Source: Halomonas getboli (GTDB taxonomy: Bacteria; Pseudomonadota; Gammaproteobacteria; Pseudomonadales; Halomonadaceae). From it: a stretch of 64,000 nucleotides of DNA. The notes beneath the pieces are model-generated. The model was given only the letters and a program-made list of their open reading frames with translations. It did no database searches and had not been told where the DNA came from. The stretch is taken from contig NZ_JALMEW010000002.1 of the NCBI RefSeq assembly GCF_023094245.1, positions 475,689-539,688 on the forward strand, written 5' to 3'. The translations under genes were made by a program, and so were the position numbers. Below are positions 44,532-53,308 of the stretch, one piece after another (position 1 is the first letter of the stretch; each line of letters opens with the position of its first letter).

Positions 44532-45688
44532 GAGGGATCCTGATTGAGAATGTCGATATAGGCCCGATAGGCGTAGATGCGATTGCGTTTCTGTCCGGTG
44601 AGCTCCTGCACGATGCCGAGCTCGTTTTCCAGCGTCGTCAGCAGCTTGCCGACGGTGGCCGGGCTCAGCCCCGCGCGCTCACAGAGGTGGCCGATGTTGG
44701 CAATGGGCTGCTCGAAGAATGCATCGAGCAGCAATCCGGCCGACCCCGCCTGACGGCCAAGCTCGGCGAGCCGCGCCTTATCCTGCTCGCGCAGCTGGTT
44801 GAGCCGCCGTGCGGTGGTCACGGCCTGGGTCGCGGTGTCCGCCACGGCATCCACGAAGAACAGCAGCCAGGCTTCCCAGTCGCCGGTGACACGAACCTGC
44901 TGGAGGCGTTCGTAGTAGACCTGCCGGTGCTTCTTGAAGAACACCGACAGGTAGAGCAAGGGCTCGGTTAGGATGCCGGCCTCGACCAGGATCAGCGGAA
45001 TCAGCAGGCGCCCCAGGCGCCCGTTGCCATCCATGAAGGGGTGAATGGTCTCGAACTGGACGTGGGTCAGCGCCGCCTTGATCAGCGGATCGGTGGCCTC
45101 GGGCACGTCGTTGATGAAGCGCTCGAGCGCCGACCAGCATTCCGCCAGGTGCTGGGGCGGCGCCGGGACGAAGACGGCCTCGTCGGGGCGGTGCCCACCC
45201 AGCCAGACCTGGTTGCCGCGAAACTCGCCCGGCCCACGATTGATGCCGCGCCCCGAAGTCATCAGGGCGGTGTGCATTTCCATCAGCAGCCGGTGGCCGA
45301 TGGGAAGCCCCTCGCGCACGCGTCTCACGCCCAGCGTCAAGGCGTTCACGTAGCACGAGACCTCCTGGGCGTCGTCCATGGGCACGCCCGGCATGCCTTC
45401 CATCTCGTAGAGCATCAGGTCACTGAGCGAGGACTGTGTGCCCTCGATCTGCGACGACATAACCGCTTCCTTGCGGACATAGCTGTACAGGAACAGCGAG
45501 GCATCGGGCAGCAGCGTGCTGATGGCATCGAGACGGCCCAGCGCCAGCATGGCCTGATTGATGCGCCCCTGCAGCTTGCCATCCAGCCCCAGCGGGGGCT
45601 CTGGCGGCAGCGCATCGGGAATGAACGCCTGACAGCGTACGCCACCGGCGACGCTGTCGACGTAGTGGCCCGTGAGTCCACGTTCCAT
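44528..45688 (-). CDS. Fic-domain protein with inhibitory motif, embedded in the hsd operon
   Basis: 386-aa Fic enzyme, probably an AMP-transferase. Numbered from ATG 45688 (AGGTGA seven bases upstream, preferred over a GTG at 45697): N-terminal Fic_N domain, inhibitory motif SSQIEG (78-83; S/T-x-x-x-E-G), catalytic motif HPFMDGNGRLGR (216-227), and a C-terminal winged helix (about 300-370, ANIGHLCERAGLSPATVGKLLTTLENELGIVQEL). This is the class with an in-cis inhibitory helix before the Fic core. Its stop overlaps the hsdM start, so it is made with the methylase. The target may be part of the R-M complex or a phage or host protein. Confidence 0.92.
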   Translation of the reverse strand: MERGLTGHYVDSVAGGVRCQAFIPDALPPEPPLGLDGKLQGRINQAMLALGRLDAISTLLPDASLFLYSYVRKEAVMSSQIEGTQSSLSDLMLYEMEGMPGVPMDDAQEVSCYVNALTLGVRRVREGLPIGHRLLMEMHTALMTSGRGINRGPGEFRGNQVWLGGHRPDEAVFVPAPPQHLAECWSALERFINDVPEATDPLIKAALTHVQFETIHPFMDGNGRLGRLLIPLILVEAGILTEPLLYLSVFFKKHRQVYYERLQQVRVTGDWEAWLLFFVDAVADTATQAVTTARRLNQLREQDKARLAELGRQAGSAGLLLDAFFEQPIANIGHLCERAGLSPATVGKLLTTLENELGIVQELTGQKRNRIYAYRAYIDILNQDPS

Positions 45689-45721
45689 GAGGTTCACCTG
45701 AGCTTCGGCATCGCAGCCGGT

Positions 45722-45786
45722 TAAAATAGAGATGGCACTTATTTTAATTTATGGCCAAAAATAAAATAAGGCTTGACACTATTTTA
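45722..45786. promoter_or_regulatory. Nested symmetric operator upstream of fic-hsdM-hsdS
   Basis: 65-bp structure with four half-sites: TAAAATAG (45722-45729), CTTATTTTA (45738-45746), TAAAATAAG (45762-45770) and CTATTTTA (45779-45786). The outer and inner pairs are inverted about one centre near 45754, with eight bases between outer and inner boxes on each side. AT-rich and in the only sizeable gap of the fic-hsd block (45689-45857), so it likely controls fic-hsdMS. Confidence 0.7.
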
Positions 45787-45857
45787 CGTTCGCTGCGGGA
45801 AGCCGATGGCGACATGGTGGCGCCATCGCTCCCCACTACAGGTCGATGACGTCACCC

Positions 45858-48800
45858 TCAGCTCGCTTCCCAGAGGCCATCGCTGAGGGCATCGAGAACC
45901 TCGTCTAGGTGATGGCCCAGCACGGCGTCCAGACGCTTCAGCCCCCCGTGCTCGGCGAAGCGCTGGTTGATGAAGTCGTGGTCGATCACGACTTCGTGGC
46001 CAAGCTGCGTGGCCAGGCGGTCGAGCCACTTGCGCTGCGCCGGCGTCCAATCGTGCAGATCGTAAATACGCGGCATGGCCTCACGCACCCGCTGCTCGAA
46101 GGGAATCAGCGCCTCGCCCAGGGCGGCGCGGCGAATATGGCCGACGATGCTGGCGGCGATCTCCCGGTTGGTAGCATTGCGCCAGGCACTTTTCAGGGCG
46201 GCTTCGCTGTAGCCGGCGTCATCCAGTAGCAGGCGCACCTCCTTGAGGGTCTCGCGGGTCATGTCGCGGGGCCGGTTGACCACCACGCTCAGCGCCACGG
46301 ACTCATTGAGCTGGTGCTTGATGAAGTCATCGAAGCTATCCAGGTAGTCGGCGGGCTTCTCGTGCACGCCATAGTCCTGGCGACGATCCCTCAACTCATC
46401 GCCGCCTTCATAGATCAGCGGCATGCGCTCGTCGCCGAGCAGCGCCTTGACCTCGGCGACCTGACGAAGCAGGCGACCATGCTGGTTCAGGAAGTCGGCA
46501 GCGGGCTGTGGCCCCAGCTTGTGCAGATGCTGATGGAGCTTGTCCGGCGCTACGCCCCAGCTCTGCTCGAGCCGTGCCAGACACTGGCGAACATCATCGC
46601 GGCGTTCAGCCTGCTTGGTCGCCTGGCGCATCACTCGCATCAGCTTCTGGCCGAACTGGTCGAGTACCTCATCGGCCTGGCTGCGCCCCTCCTCGTCACC
46701 AGACGCCTGCATGGCACGCGCCAGCTGATCGGGATCGGTCAGTTCGCGGTGAAGCTGCTCCAGGGTAATGTTGGGGTTCTTCACCAGCGGCTGCATGGTA
46801 TTGACCTCGGCCAGGGCGGCATAGAGATCCACGGGATCGTAGATCCGGAATACCGACTTGCCGATCTCGTCGCAGCGCCGCGTGGCGCGTCCGATCATCT
46901 GCTCATAGAGGATGCGTGACTTCACTCGGCGCAGGAACACCAGATGGCAGATGCTCGGCACGTCGATGCCGGTCGTCAGCAGGTCCACGGTGATGGCGAT
47001 ATTGGGATACTTGTCGTTCTTGTAGCGACGAATCAGGTCGTTGACCTTGTCCGACTTGCCGGTGATCTTGGCTACCGCGGCCTGGCGATAGTCCTCGTCA
47101 TATTTCGCATGGAAAGCCTCGTCGAGGAGCCGCTTGACCATGTCGGCATGCAGGTCAGTGGCGCAGAAGATCAGCGTCTTCTCTTCGCCGAAGGGATCGA
47201 GCTCCTCGACCAGCTGTTCGCAGATCACGCGGTTGAACTCGGGGGCGATCACCTGACGGTTGAAGGCCTCGACCTCGAAATCCAGCTCGTCCTCGAGCTC
47301 GGCGCTTTCCACCTCGCCGGTGCGGGCATCGATGCGGCTCACCGCCTCGCCCTTGTCGAAGTGGATACCGTGGCGGCTGAGCAGGGTCTCGTAACGGATC
47401 GGCGGCTCATGATCGATCAGCCAATCGTCGGCCACCGCTTCACGGTAAGAGTAGGTAAAGACCGGCCGGCCGAATATCTCGCTGGTGTGCTTGGCCGGCG
47501 TCGCGGTCAGCCCGATGCGCACGGCGTCGAAGTGCTCGAGTACCAGACGATAGCGCGACAGATACTGGCCGGTATCCCGCGTGGCCAGTTCGCCCTCGGT
47601 CATCTCCTGATCCAGGGTATAGCCGCGGTGTGCCTCGTCGACGATGAGGCAATCATAGGTATCCACCGGCGGCGGGGCGTCGGCCATGAACAGCCGTCGC
47701 GACATGGCCTGGACGGTGGCCACCTGCACTCGCGTCTCGGCATCGGCGGCCATGTCGCCAAGCTCGGCGACGTTGTAGATCTGCGAGAGCGGGTGGTTCT
47801 GCTCCAGGGGCGCCTCGTCGAAGGCCTCCTGCGCCTGCGTGCCCAGCGCATTGCGATCCACCAGAAAGAGGACACGGCGGAAGCGCTCGGTTTTCAGGAA
47901 ACGGTAGATCAGTCCGATGATGGTGCGGGTCTTGCCGGTGCCGGTCGCCATGGCCAGCAGCGCGCGCTGATCTCCATTCTCCAGGGCGCCTTCCACGGCA
48001 TGGATCGCTCGTTCCTGATAGTCGCGCAGCTGCAGGTAGCCGAAACCTTCCTCGCGCAATCGCTGCTCGGCCTGAGCGCGGCTGCGCGTGAGACGATCCA
48101 GCAGCCCTTCCGGGCTATGGAAATGAGGCAGCGCCCGCGCCAGATTGCCCGGTTCACGCACGTCGCGAAACCAGATGCCGGACTTCTCGGCCAGCTGCGG
48201 CAAGTAGGGGCGACCGTTGCAGGAAAAGACGAAGGGAAGGTAATAGTGGCCGTCCTGATCATCGGGCCAGGCGATCGTGCGCCCCTCCCGCTCCCAGGGG
48301 AGCTCCAACTCTCCGGTAAAGCCTCGCCCATCGAATCCTCGTGAGTAGCGCTCTGCCTGCCCCAGCTTGCCGGCCACATCAATGTTCTGACGTTTGGCTT
48401 CCACCACGCCGATGGGCAAGAGCCCATGGAACAGCACGTAGTCGGCACGCTGTCCGTTGGGCAGCTCCCACTCGGCAATGGCTCGGCACTTGCCGGCTTC
48501 AGGGCGCGCCCCCTTCTTCCAGGTAAGCTCGAGCGTATCGGCTTCCCAGCCTGCTTCCTGCAACTGCTGGTCGATCAACAGGCGAGTGAGTTCCTCGTCC
48601 ATGCCCAGCTGATCATTGAGGGCCTGGTTGGCCTGTCGCAGCTGCGGCCGCGAGATCGTCTTGGTGTGCCCTTCCGCCTGGGCCCGCTTCAGCTCGGCAA
48701 TACGCTGCTGGAATTCCCGCTCCCGCTTCTCGAGTTCTTTCTGTTGCGCCTGAGAGGCCTCGCCCAGGCGACGCGCCTCTTCATCCATCGCCTCGGCAAG

Positions 48801-49382
48801 CTCGGCATATTCCTGCTTCTCGCGAGCCTCCAGCTCGGCCAGCCGCCGCTGGGCCTCGGCCTGCTCGCTGGCGGAGGCCAGTTCGCCGCGCAGTCGCTCC
48901 ATCTCGGTCTGTAGCTCGCGCAGCTCATGGCTGGGATCCTGCGGGGGCGTAAAGGCACCGGCCTTGAAATCAGGATCGGCAAAGGCGCGATGGAACCAGA
49001 CCGCCAGGCTACGGGCGACCTTGAGCCCCTGGATGGCCTCGCGATGCTGCGTGCGAAACTGATGCGTGGCCTTGTTGCCCTCGATGCGCAGGGTATGAAA
49101 GAGCTCTCGCACCGCGGGATCGAGCCCCATGGCACCATCAATCCGATACAGCAGATCACGCTGGGTGGTGCGTTCTTCCACTTCGAGTCCGAGGCGAGCC
49201 GCAATGTCCTGCGCCATAGCCTCACCAAGCTGGCGTAGCTTGATCAATGTGGTGTTGGGGTCATGAGAGAAAGCGCGCTCGGCACTGGATGCGAGCTCGA
49301 GAAACACCGGGTCATGCCCGGCCAGGAATGGGAAGTTGCCAGAATCGTGGCCGCTGTCCCTGCGTTCGATGTGCCCCTGCAT
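45858..49382 (-). CDS. hsdR: Type I restriction endonuclease, HsdR
   Basis: 1174-aa motor and nuclease subunit. N-terminal DUF4145-like domain (1-140), a Glu/Arg-rich coiled coil (about 153-238), the PD-ExK nuclease (Asp314, then Glu328 and Lys330 in VVEAK), an SF2 motor with Walker A ATGTGKT at 478-484, IVDEAH and helicase motifs through QMIGRATRR, and a C-terminal EcoEI-type domain. An EcoEI-like enzyme. ATG 49382 has AAGGAA upstream; TTG 49409 is an upstream alternative. Separate from fic-hsdMS by 169 bp. Confidence 0.95.
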   Translation of the reverse strand: MQGHIERRDSGHDSGNFPFLAGHDPVFLELASSAERAFSHDPNTTLIKLRQLGEAMAQDIAARLGLEVEERTTQRDLLYRIDGAMGLDPAVRELFHTLRIEGNKATHQFRTQHREAIQGLKVARSLAVWFHRAFADPDFKAGAFTPPQDPSHELRELQTEMERLRGELASASEQAEAQRRLAELEAREKQEYAELAEAMDEEARRLGEASQAQQKELEKREREFQQRIAELKRAQAEGHTKTISRPQLRQANQALNDQLGMDEELTRLLIDQQLQEAGWEADTLELTWKKGARPEAGKCRAIAEWELPNGQRADYVLFHGLLPIGVVEAKRQNIDVAGKLGQAERYSRGFDGRGFTGELELPWEREGRTIAWPDDQDGHYYLPFVFSCNGRPYLPQLAEKSGIWFRDVREPGNLARALPHFHSPEGLLDRLTRSRAQAEQRLREEGFGYLQLRDYQERAIHAVEGALENGDQRALLAMATGTGKTRTIIGLIYRFLKTERFRRVLFLVDRNALGTQAQEAFDEAPLEQNHPLSQIYNVAELGDMAADAETRVQVATVQAMSRRLFMADAPPPVDTYDCLIVDEAHRGYTLDQEMTEGELATRDTGQYLSRYRLVLEHFDAVRIGLTATPAKHTSEIFGRPVFTYSYREAVADDWLIDHEPPIRYETLLSRHGIHFDKGEAVSRIDARTGEVESAELEDELDFEVEAFNRQVIAPEFNRVICEQLVEELDPFGEEKTLIFCATDLHADMVKRLLDEAFHAKYDEDYRQAAVAKITGKSDKVNDLIRRYKNDKYPNIAITVDLLTTGIDVPSICHLVFLRRVKSRILYEQMIGRATRRCDEIGKSVFRIYDPVDLYAALAEVNTMQPLVKNPNITLEQLHRELTDPDQLARAMQASGDEEGRSQADEVLDQFGQKLMRVMRQATKQAERRDDVRQCLARLEQSWGVAPDKLHQHLHKLGPQPAADFLNQHGRLLRQVAEVKALLGDERMPLIYEGGDELRDRRQDYGVHEKPADYLDSFDDFIKHQLNESVALSVVVNRPRDMTRETLKEVRLLLDDAGYSEAALKSAWRNATNREIAASIVGHIRRAALGEALIPFEQRVREAMPRIYDLHDWTPAQRKWLDRLATQLGHEVVIDHDFINQRFAEHGGLKRLDAVLGHHLDEVLDALSDGLWEAS

Positions 49383-49793
49383 ATGCGTTCCTTGCCAGCG
49401 GTTGCTCAAGGTTTATCGCCCGCTCTAGCGTCGAGCTGAACCGATTTTTTCTTAGCCTGCCATTAATGCATACCGTGGGCCAGTGAGGATAACAGGCGCC
49501 ACCTCCACCTTGGCTTTCGAGCGGTCGCATATCAGGAGTCCACGCACTCGAGTGGCGGCACCTGCTGCCCTGTCATACGGCAATGCTCTCTGGCACCAGC
49601 ATGGTGCAAGTTCTCTAGCTGCTCCCTTCTATTGCCCCAAAATAGACCATCATGCTAACAAATGACTCAAAACCCACATGATCTGTCTATTTCATCCTTA
49701 ATGACATATGATTCTCCCAGCAGCGGATGTACCCGATCCGCCGTTTCTTCGGCGGCCCTTACCCGGGCCAACGAGTTCATCAGGAGAACCACC
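49383..49793. other. Gap between the defence island and the next gene
   Basis: 411 bp without a recognisable gene. It should carry the hsdR promoter on the minus strand; AT-rich runs occur near 49440-49450 and 49640-49700. CCGCCG and CGGCGG arms form a small hairpin at 49738-49755, before the next gene. No tRNA gene, integrase or att repeat marks this edge of the island. Confidence 0.45.
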
Positions 49794-50360
49794 ATGTCCT
49801 CTGATCCCGTCACTCTGATGGTGGCGCGCCGCGTGGCCAGTGGCCGCTACCGCGACTTCATGCGCTGGCTCGAGGAAGGCCGCGAACTGGCCTCCGACTT
49901 CGGCGGCTACCTCGGCTCCGGCGTGCTGGCACCGCCGCCCGGCGACGACGAGTACCAGATCATCTTCCGCTTCCGCGACGCCGAGACCCTGGCGACCTGG
50001 GAGCATTCCGCCTCGCGCCGGGCCTGGCTGGCCCGCGGTCAGGGGCTCTTCGACGCGCCCCATGAGCACCGCGCCACCGGCCTGGACCGCTGGTTCCAGC
50101 AGCCCGGTACGCCGGCGCCGCCGCGCTGGAAACAGGCCATCGCCATCTGGCTGGCGTTCTTCCCGGTCTCGCTGGCCTTCCAGATCCTGTTCGGCGATGC
50201 CCTGGCCACCCTGCCGCTGGTGCCGAAGGTGCTGGCCAGCACCCTGATGCTGACCCCGGTGATGGTGTTCCTCTTCATCCCGCTGTCGACGCACCTGCTC
50301 GGCCCCTGGCTGCGCGGCGAGCCGCTGCGCACGCCCCGGCTGCGCCGCCGCTCGACCTGA
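49794..50360 (+). CDS. ABM-domain protein with C-terminal membrane helices
   Basis: 188 aa. Residues 1-100 are an antibiotic-biosynthesis-monooxygenase fold (TLMVARRVASGRYRDFMRWLEEGRELASDFGGYLG, then EYQIIFRFRDAETLATWEHS). Residues about 118-140 and 150-175 are two membrane helices (AIAIWLAFFPVSLAFQILFG and LASTLMLTPVMVFLFIPLS). Membrane-tethered ABM proteins are widespread and uncharacterised. AGGAGA precedes ATG 49794; the frame is open upstream to 49662 without family similarity. Confidence 0.8.
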   Translation: MSSDPVTLMVARRVASGRYRDFMRWLEEGRELASDFGGYLGSGVLAPPPGDDEYQIIFRFRDAETLATWEHSASRRAWLARGQGLFDAPHEHRATGLDRWFQQPGTPAPPRWKQAIAIWLAFFPVSLAFQILFGDALATLPLVPKVLASTLMLTPVMVFLFIPLSTHLLGPWLRGEPLRTPRLRRRST

Positions 50361-50468
50361 GCGTCGCAGCCCCTCTTTTCTGCCCCGTCACATGCCGCCG
50401 GGCCCATCCCTCCGGGCCTGGCGGCATGGTAGGCTAGGCGGCGACGTCACCCTGCTTCGGAGCCGACC

Positions 50469-51629
50469 ATGACCGCCGCCCAGTTCCTCGAGAGACTGGT
50501 GGGTTTCCCCACCGTGTCCCGCGACTCCAACCTGGACCTGATCGCCTTCATCGAGGCCTGGCTCGACGACCACGGCGTCGAACACTGGCGCGTCGACAGC
50601 GACGACGGCACCAAGGCCAACCTGCTGGCCCGCATCGGCCCCGCGGTCGAAGGCGGCGTGGTGCTCTCCGGCCATACCGACGTGGTGCCGGTGGACGGCC
50701 AGCCCTGGTCGACCGATCCCTTCACCCTGACCGACAAGGGCGACGGCCGCCTCTACGGCCGCGGCACCTGCGACATGAAGGCCTTCATCGCCTGCGCCCT
50801 GGCCGAGGTGCCGCGCTGGGTCGAGCTCGCACTGGAAAAGCCGATCTATCTGGCCTTCTCCTACGACGAGGAGATCGGCTGCGTCGGCGCCCCGCGCATG
50901 ATCGAGCGGCTGATGGCCGACCATCCGCGCCCGGCGGCGGTGTTCGTCGGCGAACCGACGCTGATGGAGCCGGTGGTCGCCCACAAGGGCGCCACCAATC
51001 TGCGCACCACCGTGACCGGCCGCGCCTCGCACTCCAGCCAGGTCAACCAGGGCGTCTCGGCGATCCACGTCGCCGCGCGGCTGGTGACCTTCATCGAGGA
51101 CGTGATGAGCGAGCTGCGCGCCGAGGGCCGCGTCGACGAGGCCTTCAACGTGGTCCACTCCAGCCTGCACGTGGGCAAGATCCAGGGCGGCACCGCCATC
51201 AACATCATGGCCCGCGAGTGCAGCTTCGAGTGGGAGATCCGCCATCTGCCGTCGGATCGCTTCGAGGACCTGTTCGGCCGCGTCGAGGCCTGTGCCGAGA
51301 CGCTACAGGCCGAGATGCGCGAGCGCGCCCCTGATGCCGGCATCCACACCGAGCGGCTCAATACCACGGTGCCGGCACTAGCCGACGACAACAACGCCGA
51401 GGTACTGACGCTGTGCCGGGAACTCGTCGGCGAGGCTCCGGCCGGCGCCGTGGCCTACGCCACCGAGGCCGGCCAGTTCCAGCGCGCCGGCCTACCCACG
51501 GTGATCTGCGGCCCGGGCAGCATCAGCCAGGCCCACCAGCCCGACGAGTATCTGGAGATCGCGCAGCTGGAGGCCGGCTCGGCCTTTATGCGCGCCTTAG
51601 GCGAACGACTCGAGAAGAAGGAAGCCTGA
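50469..51629 (+). CDS. argE: ArgE-like deacetylase (M20 family)
   Basis: 386-aa zinc-dependent amidohydrolase. SGHTDVVPVDGQPW, YGRGTCDMKAFIA and SYDEEIGCVGA carry the M20 metal and catalytic residues; dimerisation domain in the middle. Sequence style matches acetylornithine deacetylase, giving ornithine and acetate, though a related N-acyl substrate is possible. Two bases before the amidotransferase gene. Confidence 0.85.
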   Translation: MTAAQFLERLVGFPTVSRDSNLDLIAFIEAWLDDHGVEHWRVDSDDGTKANLLARIGPAVEGGVVLSGHTDVVPVDGQPWSTDPFTLTDKGDGRLYGRGTCDMKAFIACALAEVPRWVELALEKPIYLAFSYDEEIGCVGAPRMIERLMADHPRPAAVFVGEPTLMEPVVAHKGATNLRTTVTGRASHSSQVNQGVSAIHVAARLVTFIEDVMSELRAEGRVDEAFNVVHSSLHVGKIQGGTAINIMARECSFEWEIRHLPSDRFEDLFGRVEACAETLQAEMRERAPDAGIHTERLNTTVPALADDNNAEVLTLCRELVGEAPAGAVAYATEAGQFQRAGLPTVICGPGSISQAHQPDEYLEIAQLEAGSAFMRALGERLEKKEA

Positions 51630-51631
51630 GC

Positions 51632-52366
51632 ATGCCGCGACTGCTGATCGTCAAGACCGGCGACGCCTTCGCCGATGTAGTCCGCGACCACGGCGACTTC
51701 GAGGCGCTGTTCCGGGACCGCCTGGCGCCGGCCTGCGGCGAATTCACGCTCGAGGTGTTCGATGCGCGCCACGACGGCGCTCCTCCGGCGCTGGCCGATG
51801 ACGACGCCCTGGTGATCACCGGCTCCCACGCCATGGTCAGCGACGCCGAGCCCTGGAGCGAGACCCTCAAGCCCTGGCTGCGCGAGGCTCGCGAGCGCGA
51901 CGTCGCCATGTTCGGCGTCTGCTACGGCCACCAGCTGATGGCCGCGGCCTTCGGCGGCGACAGCGGCTATCACCCGGCGGGCCGCGAGACCGGCACTCAC
52001 TCGGTGCGGCTGACCGACGCCGGCCGCCGCGACGCCCTGCTCGGCACCCTGCCCGAGGCCTTTCCCTCCCAGCTGACCCACGCACAGTCGGTGCTGGCCG
52101 CCCCGCCGGGCGCCGAGGTGCTGGCCGTGAACGATCACGATCCCTTCCAGGCGCTGCGCTACGGGCCGCGTCAGTGGAGCGTGCAGTTCCATCCCGAGTT
52201 CACGCCGGCGGTGATGCGCGCCTACCTGCGCCACCAGGCCGAGGGGCTGGCCGAGCAGGGGCGCGATCCCGAGGCGCTGCTGGCCGGGGTGTCCCCCACG
52301 CCGGAGGCCTCTTCACTGCTGGAAGGCTTCTGCCAGCGGCTGAAAGCGCGCCAGTTCCCCGGGTGA
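51632..52366 (+). CDS. Class I glutamine amidotransferase-like protein (GuaA-N type)
   Basis: 244-aa stand-alone amidotransferase. Nucleophile Cys97 in FGVCYGHQ and the C-terminal FHPEF triad partners are present, with TGSHAMVSD forming the oxyanion region. Such free GAT domains are annotated as gamma-glutamyl hydrolases or GMP-synthase-like. Starts two bases after the ArgE-like gene, so probably an operon acting on the same amide. Confidence 0.85.
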   Translation: MPRLLIVKTGDAFADVVRDHGDFEALFRDRLAPACGEFTLEVFDARHDGAPPALADDDALVITGSHAMVSDAEPWSETLKPWLREARERDVAMFGVCYGHQLMAAAFGGDSGYHPAGRETGTHSVRLTDAGRRDALLGTLPEAFPSQLTHAQSVLAAPPGAEVLAVNDHDPFQALRYGPRQWSVQFHPEFTPAVMRAYLRHQAEGLAEQGRDPEALLAGVSPTPEASSLLEGFCQRLKARQFPG

Positions 52367-52387
52367 CACCAAGGTCATATTGACGAA

Positions 52388-52398
52388 ATGTGCAACAT
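52388..52398. promoter_or_regulatory. Putative GntR/FadR-type operator A
   Basis: ATGTGCAACAT has the form ATGT-N3-ACAT, like the FadR-subfamily consensus tNGT-N3-ACNa. A facing TATGTTG at 52408-52414 forms CAACATA/TATGTTG around eight bases. Lies just before the regulator gene, so it could mediate autoregulation. Confidence 0.6.
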
Positions 52399-52437
52399 AA
52401 AACACGATATGTTGAAACTTCAGCGGACGTGGGACTC

Positions 52438-53193
52438 GTGAAGGACAATCAGCGCAAGACAGCCCCCCGGCCCAGCGTGGCCGACTTCCTGGCCGAGGCC
52501 ATCTTCTCCGGTCGCTATCAGCCCGGCGACTTCGTGCCCAAGGAAGTCGACCTCTGCACGCAGTTCGCCATCAACCGCTCGGCGGTGCGCAGCGATCTGC
52601 GCCAGCTGGTGGACGTGGGCATCATCGAACGCATCTCGGGCCACGGCTCCAAGGTGCGCGAATACGCCGAGTGGAACATCCTCGACCCTCAGGTCACCGA
52701 CTGGATGACCCGCTACGCCGCGCCCAATCCGGGCGTCCAGCGCGAGATCCTGTCGTTCCGCCTCGACGTCGAGCCCTATGTGGCGATGACCGCCGCCCAG
52801 CGCGCCACCGCCCGCGACCTGGTGGCCATCGAGGAAGCCTTCGAGGGTATGGGCCAGAACATGCACGGCGGCGACGGCCAGGAGGCTCGCCTGCACAGCG
52901 ACTACGACGTTGCCTTCCACGTCGCCATCTTCAAGGCCACCCACAACATCGTCTGGGCCCAGCTCTCGCACATCCTGCGGCCCTCGATCTACATGCTGAT
53001 CGAGGAGTCCAACGTCAGCGCCAGCGATCCCGAAGAGAGCCTGGAGCGCCATCGCCGGCTGATGGAGAGCATCCGCGCGCGCCAGCCCCGCGAGGCCTTC
53101 CTCGCCGCCCAGGCGGTGCTCGCCGGCACCGCCCAGGCGCTCGGCATCGAGCCCGGCGACAGCGCCCTCGGACGCCAGCTCACCCTCGGCTAA
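52438..53193 (+). CDS. FadR-subfamily (GntR) transcriptional regulator
   Basis: 251-aa regulator with an N-terminal winged helix (PRPSVADFLAEAIFSGRYQPGDFVPKEVDLCTQFAINRSAVRSDLRQLVDVGIIERISGHGSKV) and a C-terminal FCD ligand domain containing DYDVAFHVAIFKATHN, in which Asp and His residues usually bind a metal and a carboxylate ligand. It is divergent in orientation from the two dehydratase genes and flanked by the operators found across the cluster; a sugar-acid ligand is likely. Start: GTG 52438 fits FadR length; GTG 52390 would place operator A inside the coding region. Confidence 0.85.
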   Translation: MKDNQRKTAPRPSVADFLAEAIFSGRYQPGDFVPKEVDLCTQFAINRSAVRSDLRQLVDVGIIERISGHGSKVREYAEWNILDPQVTDWMTRYAAPNPGVQREILSFRLDVEPYVAMTAAQRATARDLVAIEEAFEGMGQNMHGGDGQEARLHSDYDVAFHVAIFKATHNIVWAQLSHILRPSIYMLIEESNVSASDPEESLERHRRLMESIRARQPREAFLAAQAVLAGTAQALGIEPGDSALGRQLTLG

Positions 53194-53209
53194 GGCGCAA
53201 CGGAACGAT

Positions 53210-53250
53210 CGCGGCCGGCACCCTCCCAGGCGCCGGCCGCGTTTCATTCC
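53210..53250 (+). terminator. Intrinsic terminator after the GntR gene
   Basis: Perfect 10-bp stem (CGCGGCCGGC with its reverse complement GCCGGCCGCG), 12-base loop, then TTTCATT. Located 17 bases after the stop of the regulator. Confidence 0.75.
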
Positions 53251-53266
53251 TTACCCCTCACTCTTT

Positions 53267-53308
53267 ACCTCGCACCTCGCACCTCGCACCTCGCACCTCG
53301 CTCCTCGC
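53267..53308. repeat. Tandem heptamer repeat
   Basis: Five perfect ACCTCGC units (53267-53301) and one variant (TCCTCGC) abut the stop codon of the xylonate dehydratase gene. Seven-base slippage repeats of this type can vary in number, but here they are outside coding sequence. Confidence 0.8.

Noticed and set aside
46944..48344. 466-aa open frame opposite hsdR
   Set aside because: Antisense shadow; hsdR has all expected motifs in order.
39073..49409. Prophage or integrative element carrying the hsd genes
   Set aside because: No integrase, phage structural genes, tRNA target or flanking direct repeats were seen; treated as a defence island only.
52390..52437. Earlier GTG start for the FadR-type regulator
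   Set aside because: It would place the operator ATGT-N3-ACAT within the coding region and adds residues before the usual winged-helix start; kept only as an alternative.
53267..53308. CRISPR-like repeat
   Set aside because: Units are seven bases with no spacers; it is a simple tandem repeat.
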